Assembly: GCF_001544555.2 (NCBI RefSeq)
Contig: NZ_FCOK02000007.1
Location: forward strand, 62,001 to 126,000
Source of the DNA: Caballeronia udeis
GTDB taxonomy: Bacteria > Pseudomonadota > Gammaproteobacteria > Burkholderiales > Burkholderiaceae
Reading direction: 5' to 3'
Length of the DNA stretch: 64,000 bases
Below the pieces are notes generated by a model. That model saw only the letters and a program-made list of their open reading frames with translations. It was not told the DNA's origin and did not search any database. A program made the translations under genes and the position numbers. Positions 15,672 through 24,918 of this stretch are shown here, in pieces. Within the stretch, counting starts at the first letter, position 1, and every line of letters starts with the position of its first letter.

Positions 15672-16688
15672 TCAGAATCCGGTCAGCACCAGCTTGCCTA
15701 TCGCGCGTCCTTCTTCCAGCAGCCGGTGCGCTTCACGCAGGTTCGTGGCGTTGATCTTGCCGAGATCGCGGCCAAGCGTCGTCTTGATCGTGCCTGCGTC
15801 GATCAGTCGCGCCACTTCGGTGAGCAGTTTGTGTTGTTCGATCATGTCCGGCGTACCGAACATCGAGCGCGTGAACATGAATTCCCAATGGAACGCGGCG
15901 CTTTTTGCCTTCAGCAATTCGACGGCAATCGGCCTGCCGTTTTCAACGATCGTGCAAATGCCCCCTTGCGGTGCGATGACGGCAGCAGCGGCCGGGAAAT
16001 GTTTGTCCGTGTCGTTGAAGATCAGCACGTAGTCCACTTGCTCGAAGCCTGCGTCCTTCAGTTGCTTCGGCATGTCGCCGAAATGATCGACGATATGATC
16101 CGCGCCCAGTTCGGTCGCCCACTTCGCCGATTCCGGCCGCGACGCGGTCGCGATCACCTTCAGCTTCGCCACTTTCTTGGCGAGCTGGATGCCGATCGAC
16201 CCCACGCCGCCGGCGCCGCCCACGATCAAGACGGACTTGCCGGCGTCACGTCCTTCCGCCGACACCCCCAGCCGGTCGAACAGGGCTTCCCATGCGGTGA
16301 TCGTGGTGAGCGGCAATGCCGCTGCATGCGAGAAATCGAGCGAGGCAGGCTTCACGCCGGCAATACGTTCATCGACCAGATGAAACTCGCTGTTCGAACC
16401 CGGCCGGGTAATACTGCCGGCATAAAAGACGGGGTCTCCCACCTTGAACAGCGTCACGTCCGGGCCGACCGCTTCGACCACGCCCGATGCGTCCCAGCCG
16501 AGGACACGCGGCGTTTCTTCGACCTTGTCCTTCGGCGCACGGACTTTCGTATCGACGGGATTCACGCCGATCGCTTCAACCTTCACCAGCAGATCACGGC
16601 CGGCCGGCGCGGGTTTGTCGATCTCCACGTCCATCAACGATTCCGGGTTCGAGATGGGCAGGTAACGAGTCAGGGCAATCGCTTTCAT
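15672..16688 (-). CDS. Zinc-type alcohol dehydrogenase / quinone oxidoreductase family protein
   Basis: A 338-residue medium-chain dehydrogenase/reductase. The N-terminal GroES-like part has VKVEAIGVNPVDTKVR and the GWDASGVVEAVG segment; the Rossmann part has the nucleotide-binding motif VGGAGGVGSIGIQLA (about residues 157-171). The cysteine-rich structural-zinc lobe of classical alcohol dehydrogenases is absent, which fits the ZADH1/QOR-like branch that reduces quinones or enones with NADPH. The ATG at 16686-16688 has a good GGAG site. A LysR gene diverges from it across about 130 bp, the usual layout for a regulator and its target. The substrate is unknown. Confidence 0.87.
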   Translation of the reverse strand: MKAIALTRYLPISNPESLMDVEIDKPAPAGRDLLVKVEAIGVNPVDTKVRAPKDKVEETPRVLGWDASGVVEAVGPDVTLFKVGDPVFYAGSITRPGSNSEFHLVDERIAGVKPASLDFSHAAALPLTTITAWEALFDRLGVSAEGRDAGKSVLIVGGAGGVGSIGIQLAKKVAKLKVIATASRPESAKWATELGADHIVDHFGDMPKQLKDAGFEQVDYVLIFNDTDKHFPAAAAVIAPQGGICTIVENGRPIAVELLKAKSAAFHWEFMFTRSMFGTPDMIEQHKLLTEVARLIDAGTIKTTLGRDLGKINATNLREAHRLLEEGRAIGKLVLTGF

Positions 16689-16760
16689 GAAATAGCTCCT
16701 CAAGGGGTGTCAGGCGTCGGTAGGTGTCGGATTGCAATGCATGGACCCGATGTTAAGGGC

Positions 16761-16778
16761 TTTCAGCTTCGCGTGAAA
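16761..16778. promoter_or_regulatory. Candidate LysR operator between the divergent genes
   Basis: TTTCA-N8-TGAAA is a symmetric site that fits the T-N11-A form of LysR-family operators. It lies between the oxidoreductase start (16688) and the LysR start (16819). A further TGAAAC occurs just to the right (16792-16797). Assigned by position and symmetry only. Confidence 0.4.
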
Positions 16779-16818
16779 CCGTCATAATTGCTGAAACATT
16801 TTATTGATAATCAAGAAA

Positions 16819-17778
16819 ATGACGAAAATAGACACGCAGAGCGAATTGCCCTACAAGACGCAGCTTGACCTGCTGGATGTCGCACTGTTCGTACGGGCGG
16901 CGGCATTATCGAATCTGTCGGCGGCGGGACGGGAATTCGGGTTGTCCGCTGCCGTGGCGAGTGCCCGGCTCGCTCAACTCGAGCGGCAGCTTGGCGCGCG
17001 GCTTTTGCATCGGACGACACGGCGCATCAGTGTCACGCAGGAAGGAGAAATTTTCGTCGAGCGCGCCCGCGCCCTGCTTGACGCCGCCGATGCCGCCCGC
17101 GCCTCGGTCGGACGCGCGTTCGAACACCCCCAGGGGCGTTTGCGCGTGACCATGCCCTCGTCGCTCGGGCGTCAGCATGTCTCGCCGGTCATTCCCGAAT
17201 TCCTGCGCCGGTATCCGGGCGTGAGCCTGGACTTGCGCCTGACCGACCAGATCGTCGATCTCGTCGATAAAGGCATTGATCTGGCTGTGCGTATTGGAGC
17301 ATTGAAAGATTCGACGCTCGTCGCGAGAAAACTCGCCAGCAACCGGCGCGTGTTGTGCGCGTCTCCCGCGTATCTCGCTCACCACGGCACGCCGCGCCAT
17401 CCAGCCGATCTCGCGCAACACGAGTGCGCCGTCCTGTCCGGCCAGCGAGACTGGGCGTTTGTCACACCGGCCGGGATCATCGATGTGCGCGTGTCCGGCC
17501 GGCTCGATACGGACAACGGCGAGGTCATTCGCGACATGTTGCTTGCCGGGATGGGTATCGGGCTGAAATCGACGTGGAGCGTGGCGCCGTTCCTGCACAG
17601 CGGCGAGCTGGTGACTGTGCTCGACAGTTACCCGCTCGCGGAAACGGTGGCGATCTGGGCGGTGTACCCGAGCCGTGCCTTCGTGCCGCCAAAAACAACG
17701 GCGTTCATCGATTTCCTGACGGAGCATTTCGGCGATCCGCCCTACTGGGATGTCGATCCGCAAAGAGTGATGCGCTGA
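16819..17778 (+). CDS. LysR-family transcriptional regulator
   Basis: A 319-residue regulator. The winged helix-turn-helix is N-terminal (LDLLDVALFVRAAALSNLSAAGREFGLS, then ASARLAQLERQLGARLLHRTTRRI), and the effector-binding domain occupies about residues 90-300. The conserved ARLAQLERQLG and TTRR stretches place it with the LysR/CrgA branch. It diverges from the zinc-type oxidoreductase gene and probably controls it. The ATG at 16819-16821 is preferred to a TTG at 16804, because the first codons add nothing conserved. It ends at a hairpin shared with the convergent P450 gene. Confidence 0.9.
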   Translation: MTKIDTQSELPYKTQLDLLDVALFVRAAALSNLSAAGREFGLSAAVASARLAQLERQLGARLLHRTTRRISVTQEGEIFVERARALLDAADAARASVGRAFEHPQGRLRVTMPSSLGRQHVSPVIPEFLRRYPGVSLDLRLTDQIVDLVDKGIDLAVRIGALKDSTLVARKLASNRRVLCASPAYLAHHGTPRHPADLAQHECAVLSGQRDWAFVTPAGIIDVRVSGRLDTDNGEVIRDMLLAGMGIGLKSTWSVAPFLHSGELVTVLDSYPLAETVAIWAVYPSRAFVPPKTTAFIDFLTEHFGDPPYWDVDPQRVMR

Positions 17779-17783
17779 ACCAT

Positions 17784-17814
17784 GGGTAAGTTAAGGCGTG
17801 CCCTCAACTTACCC
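17784..17814. terminator. Hairpin between the convergent lysR and P450 genes
   Basis: Arms of 13 bp (17784-17796 with 17802-17814), complementary except for one A-C mismatch, surround a CGTGC loop. The stem begins GGGTAAGTT and ends AACTTACCC. It sits just after the LysR stop and contains the P450 stop codon. There is no U-tract, so efficiency as a terminator is uncertain, but the position suits both directions. Confidence 0.5.
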
Positions 17815-19021
17815 TCACCGGCGCCTTCACAAACCCTCGAAACCGCGCCCGGGACGCTCGCACCGGCTCCCCCGCAAGCCCATGATTCGGGAACCTCGCA
17901 ACAAACCTCCCAATCGCAATACGCGCCTCCAGCCGCGCCAGCGACAACCCTGCGCACTGGTGAATCCCAAAGCCAAACGCAAGATGCCGATTCGGTTCGC
18001 GAGCGATATCGAAACGGTCTGCCGCCTCGAACTGCTCCGGGTCGCGATTCGCCGCCCCTATGCACAGCGTCACCGGCGTCCCGCGCGCCACCGGTATCCC
18101 GGCAATCTGCGTATCCGCCGTCGCTATCCGGTTGCCAAGCTGGTTCGAGCTTTCGTAGCGCAAACATTCCTCGATCGTACTTTCGATCAACACCGGGTCG
18201 GCCAATAACCGCGCCCGCTGCTCCGGCCATTGCGCCAGCAGCACGATGCCGTTGCCGATCAGGTTGGTGGTTGTCTCGTGCCCCGCGTTCAGGATAAAAA
18301 TGCAGTTGTGCAGCAGTTCGGCTTCGTCGAGACGCTCTCCATCGGCTTCGCATTGAATCAGCCGCGTCAGCACGTCGTGCTGCGGATCGCCAGGATGCGC
18401 GCGACGCCGCGCAACCAGCGTCACCAGATAATCGATGAAATCCGCCACCGCGCGATTACCCCGCGCTTCCTGCTCCGCGTTCAGCGCAGGTTCCAGCGCG
18501 CCGAGAATCGCCAGCGACCAGTCACGCAATGGCGCGCGTTCGTCGTGCGGCACGTCGAGCAGGTTGCCGATCACTTCAACCGGAATCGCCGAAGCGAAAT
18601 CATCGATCAAATCGATCTCGCCGCGTGCCGCAGCCTGGTCGAGAAGGCCGTCGACCAGACGCACAAGACCGGGTTCCATTGCCGCGATCGCACGCGCGGT
18701 CAGCGCCCCCGCGATCAGTTTGCGCACGCGCGTGTGGCGCGGCGGATCGTTGAACACGAGGCTCGTCGTGTGATGCGCGAACAGCGGAGCATGGACGCCG
18801 TACTTCGGGCCGAATTCCACGGTCTTGTCCGAACTGAAGGTTTTCGGATCGCGATACACGGCCTGGACGTCCCGATAGCGCGTGAGAAACAGCGAGCCGT
18901 CGGGCATTGTCCTGATCGGCTCCCTCGCGCGCAACGCGTCGTAGACCGGATACGGATCGGCGTAAAACGCGGCGTCGAGCTTGCGCAGATCGAAGTCGAG
19001 CGCGCGTTCGGTCGGGGTCAT
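17804..19021 (-). CDS. Cytochrome P450
   Basis: A soluble 405-residue bacterial P450 monooxygenase. The I-helix oxygen-activation motif is AGHETTTN, the K-helix ExxR is in EECLRYESSNQ, and the heme-thiolate loop is FGFGIHQCAG with C356 as iron ligand. Size and motifs resemble the bacterial CYP107/CYP109-like group. The start at 19019-19021 (MTPTERALDF) has a GGAG ribosome-binding site; the open frame extends 41 codons further upstream without conserved sequence. No ferredoxin or ferredoxin-reductase gene is adjacent, so the electron donor is encoded elsewhere. The substrate cannot be inferred. Confidence 0.93.
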   Translation of the reverse strand: MTPTERALDFDLRKLDAAFYADPYPVYDALRAREPIRTMPDGSLFLTRYRDVQAVYRDPKTFSSDKTVEFGPKYGVHAPLFAHHTTSLVFNDPPRHTRVRKLIAGALTARAIAAMEPGLVRLVDGLLDQAAARGEIDLIDDFASAIPVEVIGNLLDVPHDERAPLRDWSLAILGALEPALNAEQEARGNRAVADFIDYLVTLVARRRAHPGDPQHDVLTRLIQCEADGERLDEAELLHNCIFILNAGHETTTNLIGNGIVLLAQWPEQRARLLADPVLIESTIEECLRYESSNQLGNRIATADTQIAGIPVARGTPVTLCIGAANRDPEQFEAADRFDIAREPNRHLAFGFGIHQCAGLSLARLEARIAIGRFVARFPNHGLAGEPVRASRARFRGFVKAPVRVS

Positions 19022-19149
19022 GCAGGTCTCCGTCGTTTTATCGGCAACCATCATAGCGGCGTGGCGCGCACGTCCGCCATCGGTCGGGACCATTACAATG
19101 ACGGGTCTCGCACTGTTCCCCACGCCATTTTTCTCGCTCCCCACCCGTC

Positions 19150-19992
19150 ATGAACCTCGTCATCCAAAGCCTCGACCCGATCGCCGATACGCACCTGAAA
19201 CCGCTCACCGCGCTCGCCCGCTCGCAACAGACCGAACGCGCGGACGCCGGCCGGGTGTTGCGTCTGCGCGGCGCCGGGCCGCTGCAGCGGCCCGATATTG
19301 ACGCGTACTGCGGCGCGCATCGGCTGGATTACGCGTTCATTGACCCGGCGCTGCGCCTGAGCAATTTCGGCCTCCTCGCCATGGACATGGATTCGACGCT
19401 GATCACCATCGAGTGTATTGACGAGATCGCCGATTTTTGCGGGTTGAAGGCAGAGGTTGCGGCGATCACTGAAGCGTCCATGCGCGGCGAAATCAAGGAT
19501 TTCAACGAGAGCCTGACGCAGCGTGTCGCGCTGCTGAAGGGCCTCGATGCAAGCGCGCTGGAACGGGTGTATGAGGAACGGCTGCGCTTGTCGCCGGGCG
19601 CGGAGATCATGCTCGCGGGGGCAAAGGCGGCGGGCCTGAAAACCTTGCTGGTATCCGGCGGTTTCACGTTCTTCACCGAGAAACTGAAGGCACGCCTCGG
19701 GCTTGATTTCACGCGTGCCAATACGCTTGAAATAGTCGATGGCAAACTGACCGGGAAGGTGACCGGCGAGATCGTCAATGCCGATGTCAAGGCGCGTACG
19801 CTGCGTGAAACCTGCGCGGAACTGGGTATTGATCCGCAGCGGTCCATAGCCATGGGCGACGGGTCGAACGACCTGAAGATGATGGCGGAAGCGGGGTTGT
19901 CGGTGGCGTTCCGGGCGAAGCCGGTGGTTCGCGAAGCCGCTGGCCTGGCGTTGAACTTCGTGGGACTGGACGGGTTGCTGCGGCTGTTTTGA
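19150..19992 (+). CDS. serB: Phosphoserine phosphatase
   Basis: A 280-residue HAD-superfamily enzyme for the last step of serine synthesis, phosphoserine to serine and phosphate. Motif I is MDMDST with nucleophile D79 and acid/base D81; motif II is LLVSGGFTFF; the Lys and the metal-binding motif III lie in MGDGSNDLKMM. An N-terminal extension of about 70 residues precedes the catalytic domain, as in beta- and gammaproteobacterial SerB. The start has no clear Shine-Dalgarno. The gene is divergent from the P450 gene and convergent with metC. Confidence 0.95.
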   Translation: MNLVIQSLDPIADTHLKPLTALARSQQTERADAGRVLRLRGAGPLQRPDIDAYCGAHRLDYAFIDPALRLSNFGLLAMDMDSTLITIECIDEIADFCGLKAEVAAITEASMRGEIKDFNESLTQRVALLKGLDASALERVYEERLRLSPGAEIMLAGAKAAGLKTLLVSGGFTFFTEKLKARLGLDFTRANTLEIVDGKLTGKVTGEIVNADVKARTLRETCAELGIDPQRSIAMGDGSNDLKMMAEAGLSVAFRAKPVVREAAGLALNFVGLDGLLRLF

Positions 19993-20055
19993 GCGCGCGC
20001 GTATCGCGAGACGAGAGCTAAGCCAAAAACCCAGCCCTTGTCCCGATCGGCGTCT

Positions 20056-21252
20056 TCAGGCTTCCAATCCCGCCAGCGCCCGCTCCAGATCCGCCCGCAG
20101 ATCGGCTTCATCTTCCAGACCGATATAAAACCGCACCAGCACGCCCTCATGCGGCCACACCGCAGCGGTGCGCATCGACTTGATGTCATAAGGCATCGCG
20201 AGACTGTTCGCACCGCCCCAGCTCCAGCCAATCGCGAAGTTTTCCAGCGCTTCTACGAAGGTATCGATTTGCGCCGGACTGTAGCGTTTGTCTAAGACCA
20301 CTGAAAACAGCCCGCCCGCCCCCGTGAAATCGCGTTTGAAGAATTCATGGCCCGGGCAATCCGCCAGCGCCGGATGCAGCACTGCCGCAATTTCCGGCCG
20401 CGTCTTGAGCCAGTGAGCCAGCGCAAGCGCTGTCCGGTCGTGAGCCTCGAAGCGGATTTGCATGCTCGGCAAACTGCGCAGCACGAGCGAGCAGTCGTCC
20501 GAAGACACGCCAATCCCCATGCGCATCCGCGCGCTCTTCAATCGCATATGGACCGCTTTGTCGGCGGTGATCGTCGCGCCCATCAGGATGTCGCTCGCGC
20601 CGGACTGATACTTCGTCAACGCCTGTACCGAGATGTCGACGCCATGGTCGAACGGCTTGAATGCGAGACCGGCCGAATACGTGTTGTCGATAGCCGTGAG
20701 TATCTTGCGCGCCCGCGCGACCTTCGTGATCGCAGGCACGTCCTGCACTTCCATGGTGACCGAACCCGGCGCTTCGAGCCAGATCAGCTTGGTGTTCGGC
20801 CGGATCAGCGCATCGATGCCCGCGCCGATGAGCGGATCGTAATAGGTCACTTCCAGGCCGAAATCCGCCACGAGCCAGTCGGCATGTTCGCGGTTTGGCG
20901 AGTACGCGTTGTCGGGAATCATCACGTGATCGCCGGTCTTCACCAAACCGAAATACACGTTCGATATGGCCGATAACCCCGAAGGCTGCAGCAACGCGTG
21001 CTTGCCACCCTCGATCACCGCCAGCCGCTGCGCCAGCGCGAGCGACGTGGGCGTGGCGTGCAAGCCATAGCGCCATTGACTGTCGTCGCTCCAGACGAGC
21101 GCGCGCATGGTGGCGAGATTCGGAAATACCACGGTCGACGCCCGTGTAACCGGCATCGAGAACGAATCAAAACCGGGGGTGAGCTGATCCTCCGGATGAA
21201 CGATGCGGGTCTGCAAGCTGCGCGCGCTGGACGAGTTGCTGGAATCGGTCAT
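20056..21252 (-). CDS. metC: Cystathionine beta-lyase
   Basis: A 398-residue PLP enzyme of the Cys/Met-metabolism family that splits cystathionine to homocysteine, pyruvate and ammonia in methionine synthesis. The PLP lysine is K214 in QALTKYQSGASD; the cofactor-stacking region is YSPNREHADW and IWLEAPGSVTMEV, and the cofactor aspartate is in TAIDNTYSAG. The MetC-type WSWGGANSL segment is present near the C-terminus. The start has AGGA upstream. It ends 63 bp from the convergent serB stop. Confidence 0.93.
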   Translation of the reverse strand: MTDSSNSSSARSLQTRIVHPEDQLTPGFDSFSMPVTRASTVVFPNLATMRALVWSDDSQWRYGLHATPTSLALAQRLAVIEGGKHALLQPSGLSAISNVYFGLVKTGDHVMIPDNAYSPNREHADWLVADFGLEVTYYDPLIGAGIDALIRPNTKLIWLEAPGSVTMEVQDVPAITKVARARKILTAIDNTYSAGLAFKPFDHGVDISVQALTKYQSGASDILMGATITADKAVHMRLKSARMRMGIGVSSDDCSLVLRSLPSMQIRFEAHDRTALALAHWLKTRPEIAAVLHPALADCPGHEFFKRDFTGAGGLFSVVLDKRYSPAQIDTFVEALENFAIGWSWGGANSLAMPYDIKSMRTAAVWPHEGVLVRFYIGLEDEADLRADLERALAGLEA

Positions 21253-21279
21253 GAGTGTCCTGCTGGTTCAAGGCTTAAG

Positions 21280-21311
21280 AAAAAAGCGCCATCGCGTGAA
21301 GCCGATGACGC
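21280..21311 (-). terminator. Rho-independent terminator after the lipoprotein gene
   Basis: On the minus strand, GCGTCATCG pairs with CGATGGCGC (nine pairs, one G-U) around an 8-nt loop and is followed by TTTTTT. It lies 50 bp downstream of the lipoprotein stop and ahead of metC. Confidence 0.75.
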
Positions 21312-21360
21312 CGTGTTACATCAAACGGCGAGTTCGCGTGGGTTTGGGTGCGCTTGGGTT

Positions 21361-22029
21361 TTACTCGCCGATGATCACATTGCTGGTCCCGCCCAGCGCG
21401 TGGCCTGCGGCCGGCGGAGCGGGCGGAGGTGCGGGTTCCAGCGACGGCGCGGCCGATTGCGGCGCTTTCGGTACGAACGCACCCGCGCCGGATGCCGGGG
21501 CAGAAACCGCAGCCGATCCGGACCCGACCGGCTTGAGGTCGAAGGGCAGCGGATTGGAATCGTCGGCGTTCATGCGTTCGCCCGACACGCTGCCGTCAGC
21601 TGCAAACTTGCCGACCCAGTTCCCGGTGATATGCGTGCCGTCATTCGACTCTTCGATCTCGAGCGTATCGCCGTCACGGTCCCCCGCGAGCAGGATCACC
21701 GTCGACGCTCCGGCAAACCGGTATTCGCCGTGCACACCCGTGCGCTCATCCGTTTTTGCGCCGAGCTTCATCTCGATCTGCTTGTCGCCGAGCGTGCCCA
21801 CATAGGTCGGAAAATGCGCGTAAGCCGGATTGGGCGTCAGCGGTTTGACCGGTGGAAGCGCGAGCGTTTCGATGGCTTCCGCCGTACCCGGCGACTGCAG
21901 GCCCAGATCGCCCGGCGTGGCCGCCGCACGCGCCGCCGACACGGCTCGGGAGCCGTCCGGCGGCATGGCTGAATTACAGCCGGCGAGCAACAGCGCTGCT
22001 GCCACCGCCGCCACTTTCATTTGCGTCAT
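21361..22029 (-). CDS. Predicted lipoprotein of unknown function
   Basis: A 222-residue protein with a lipoprotein signal: hydrophobic segment VAAVAAALLLAG ending in the lipobox LLAGC (Cys near residue 18), so it should be lipid-anchored at the cell envelope. The central part (YVGTLGDKQIEMKLG, VHGEYRFAGASTVILLAGDRDGDTLEIEES, GTHITGNWVGKFAADGSVSGER) looks like a small beta-barrel domain that compares a compound or salt-like state, but no catalytic motif is seen. The C-terminus is Pro/Ala-rich. The start at 22027-22029 is chosen because it places the signal correctly. It follows bktB by 26 bp and ends at its own terminator. Confidence 0.75.
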   Translation of the reverse strand: MTQMKVAAVAAALLLAGCNSAMPPDGSRAVSAARAAATPGDLGLQSPGTAEAIETLALPPVKPLTPNPAYAHFPTYVGTLGDKQIEMKLGAKTDERTGVHGEYRFAGASTVILLAGDRDGDTLEIEESNDGTHITGNWVGKFAADGSVSGERMNADDSNPLPFDLKPVGSGSAAVSAPASGAGAFVPKAPQSAAPSLEPAPPPAPPAAGHALGGTSNVIIGE

Positions 22030-22055
22030 CAAATAAATTCCTGTCCTTGCGCGGC

Positions 22056-23243
22056 TCATACGCGTTCAAAAATGGCCGCAATGCCCTGCCCGCCGCCAAT
22101 GCACATTGTCACCAGCGCGTACCTTCCGCCCACGCGCTGCAGTTCGTACAACGCCTTGACGGTGATCAACGCGCCGGTTGCGCCAATCGGATGGCCAAGC
22201 GAGATACCCGAACCGTTCGGATTGACCTTCGCCGCGTCCAGCGCCAGTTCCTTCGATACCGCGCAAGCCTGCGCCGCGAACGCTTCGTTGGCTTCGATCA
22301 CATCGAGGTCGCCGACGCTCAGGCCCGTGCGCTCCAACGCCTTTCGCGTGGCCGGAATCGGACCAATGCCCATGTACTTCGGATCGACGCCCGCGTGCGC
22401 GTACGAAACCAGCCGCGCGAGCGGCTTCAGGCCACGCGATTCAGCCGCACCGCGCTCCATCAGCACGACGGCCGCGGCCGCATCGTTGATACCCGACGCA
22501 TTGCCGGCAGTCACCGTCCCGTTTTCCTTGGCAAACACCGGCTTGAGCTTCGCAAAATCCTGGAGCGTCGCGTTCAGGCGAACGTGCTCGTCGGTATCGA
22601 AGACAATGTCGCCCTTCTTCGATGCTTGCGTAACGGCAAGAATCTGTTCCTTGAAATAACCCGCTTCAATAGCCCGGGCCGCGCGCCGATGCGATTCGAG
22701 CGCAAGTTCGTCCTGCATCTCGCGCGAAATGCCGTATTTGGCTGCGACGTTTTCCGCCGTGACGCCCATGTGGATCGCATCGAAGGGATCGTGCAGCGCG
22801 CCGAGCATCATGTCGACGAGACGCGCGTCGCCCATGCGCTGGCCGAAGCGCGCCGACGGCGCGAGATACGGCGCGCGGCTCATGCTTTCCGCGCCCCCGC
22901 CGATGGCGACATCGGTGTCCCCAAGCAGAATGGACTGCGCGGCCGAGACAATGGCCTGCAGGCCCGACCCGCATAAGCGGTTGACGGTCAGCGCGGGTGC
23001 GTGCTGCGCCACGCCGCCGTTCAATGCGGCGACGCGCGCCAGGTACATGTCCTTGGGTTCGGTCTGGATCACGTTACCGAAGACAACATGGCCGACATCC
23101 TCGCCCGGCACGTTCGCTCGCGACAAGGCTTCACGCACCACGCGCGCACCAAGATCCGTCGGGCTGAAGTCTTTCAGCGCACCGCCGAAATCGCCAATTG
23201 CGGTCCGCACGCCGCTGACCACCATCACTTCATGTTGCGCCAT
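22056..23243 (-). CDS. bktB: Beta-ketothiolase BktB
   Basis: A 395-residue thiolase II. The acyl-accepting cysteine is C91 in VNRLCGSGLQAIVSAAQ, the catalytic histidine is in GHPIGATGALITV, and the second cysteine is in MCIGGGQGIAAIFE. It closely resembles Cupriavidus necator BktB along its length, including GHVVFGNVIQTEP and DVAIGGGAESMSRAPYLAP. That enzyme accepts acetyl-CoA and propionyl-CoA, so C5 (3-hydroxyvalerate) monomers can be made for polyhydroxyalkanoate. The start has a strong AAGGAG site. It is about 6 kb from the phaCABR genes and not in their operon. Confidence 0.9.
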   Translation of the reverse strand: MAQHEVMVVSGVRTAIGDFGGALKDFSPTDLGARVVREALSRANVPGEDVGHVVFGNVIQTEPKDMYLARVAALNGGVAQHAPALTVNRLCGSGLQAIVSAAQSILLGDTDVAIGGGAESMSRAPYLAPSARFGQRMGDARLVDMMLGALHDPFDAIHMGVTAENVAAKYGISREMQDELALESHRRAARAIEAGYFKEQILAVTQASKKGDIVFDTDEHVRLNATLQDFAKLKPVFAKENGTVTAGNASGINDAAAAVVLMERGAAESRGLKPLARLVSYAHAGVDPKYMGIGPIPATRKALERTGLSVGDLDVIEANEAFAAQACAVSKELALDAAKVNPNGSGISLGHPIGATGALITVKALYELQRVGGRYALVTMCIGGGQGIAAIFERV

Positions 23244-23317
23244 GAAAGCTCCTTCGTCTCAGTAGTTTTGCGCTCTAATAAACCCGCTGCGCCGAGCGTG
23301 AGATCAAAACCAGACGC

Positions 23318-24709
23318 TCAGACTTCGCCCCACAGGTCGTGGTCATCGGCGCCGGTGATTTTCACCGACACGAAATCGCCCGCCTTATAACGCTTCGACG
23401 CCTTCTTTGCCGGCTCGATATACACCACGCCGTCAATCTCCGGCGCATCCGCAGCGGTCCGGCCGACGCCGCCTTCGTTGCTCAGTTCATCGACAAGCAC
23501 TTTCAGCGTCTTGCCGACCTTGCGTTTCATGCGCTCCGCCGACAGCTCTTCGGCCAGTTCCATGAAACGCGCCCGACGGTCCTCGCGCACTTCATCCGGC
23601 AGCGCGCCGTCGAGCTCATTCGCTGTCGCACCTTCAACCGGCGAATAAGCGAAGCATCCGACCCGATCCAGATCCGCGATACGAATAAAGTCGAGCAGCG
23701 TCTGGAATTGTTCTTCCGTTTCACCCGGGAAGCCTGCGATGAACGTGCTCCTGATAGTCAGGTCCGGGCACATGGCACGCCACTTCTGCACGCGTTCGAG
23801 CACTTTCTCGGCGTTCGCCGGGCGCTTCATGCGCTTGAGCACTTCAGGGTGCGCGTGCTGGAACGGCACATCCAGATACGGCAGCACGTGGCCCTTCAAC
23901 GGACCTTCGGCCATCATCGGGATGACTTCGTCCACGCTCGGATACGGATACACGTAGTGCAGGCGGACCCACGCGCCGTATTGCACGGCGAGCTCGCCCA
24001 ATGCGGCGACCAGATCCGTCATGCGCGTCTTCACCGGCTTGCCGTTCCAGAAACCGGTGCGATATTTCACGTCGACGCCATACGCGCTCGTGTCCTGCGA
24101 AATCACGAGCAACTCCTTGACGCCGGATTTGAACAGATTCTCGGCTTCGAGCATCACGTCCGCCACCGGGCGCGACACCAGGTCGCCGCGCATGGACGGG
24201 ATGATGCAGAACGTGCACCGGTGGTTACACCCTTCCGATATCTTCAGATACGCGTAATGCCGCGGCGTCAGCTTGATACCGGCAGGCGGCACGAGATCGA
24301 TGAACGGATCGTGTGGCTTGGGCAAATGCAGATGCACGTGGCTCATGACTTCGGCGGTCGCGTGCGGCCCGGTCACAGCGAGAACCTTCGGATGCACTTC
24401 CTCGATCAAACCCGTTCCGCTTGCGCTTTTCTTCGCACCGAGGCAACCGGTCACGATCACCTTGCCGTTCTCGTGCAACGCCTCACCGATGGCGTCGAGG
24501 CTTTCCTGCACGGCTTCATCGATAAAACCGCAGGTGTTGACCACGACGAGATCGGCGCCGTCGTAGGAGCCGGAGATCTCGTAACCTTCCGCGCGCAGCT
24601 GGGTGATGATCTGCTCGGAGTCAACAAGAGCTTTTGGGCACCCGAGTGAAACGAACCCTACTTTAGGGGCCGAAGGGGTCGGCACGGCGGGGGAAATGGT
24701 CTGCGACAT
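23318..24709 (-). CDS. rimO: Ribosomal protein uS12 methylthiotransferase RimO
   Basis: A 463-residue radical-SAM enzyme that methylthiolates an aspartate of ribosomal protein S12. The N-terminal UPF0004 domain has its cluster cysteines in [20 protein letters not shown] and VTGCLG; the radical-SAM cluster is CNHRCTFC in [20 protein letters not shown]; a TRAM domain ends the protein. The start at 24707-24709 ([10 protein letters not shown]) is preferred to a 39-codon upstream extension. It is alone, with 209 bp between it and dusC. Confidence 0.95.
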   Translation of the reverse strand: MSQTISPAVPTPSAPKVGFVSLGCPKALVDSEQIITQLRAEGYEISGSYDGADLVVVNTCGFIDEAVQESLDAIGEALHENGKVIVTGCLGAKKSASGTGLIEEVHPKVLAVTGPHATAEVMSHVHLHLPKPHDPFIDLVPPAGIKLTPRHYAYLKISEGCNHRCTFCIIPSMRGDLVSRPVADVMLEAENLFKSGVKELLVISQDTSAYGVDVKYRTGFWNGKPVKTRMTDLVAALGELAVQYGAWVRLHYVYPYPSVDEVIPMMAEGPLKGHVLPYLDVPFQHAHPEVLKRMKRPANAEKVLERVQKWRAMCPDLTIRSTFIAGFPGETEEQFQTLLDFIRIADLDRVGCFAYSPVEGATANELDGALPDEVREDRRARFMELAEELSAERMKRKVGKTLKVLVDELSNEGGVGRTAADAPEIDGVVYIEPAKKASKRYKAGDFVSVKITGADDHDLWGEV

Positions 24710-24918
24710 AGGTGAGTCCGGCGTATAGCGGTGATGATGGCGACAAATGGGGACGATGCGGCAAGGCCAAGGGGACCGATGTCCATGAGGACCACAGCCC
24801 AGACAGCGTCCCGCGCACGCAACCATTTATTGTACCGCGCCCGCGAAGGCGCAGCCGGTCAAGCGGCAAGGCGTTGCCGGATCGAGCAGACCCAGGACCT
24901 CGCGCTAATGTGCCGGTA

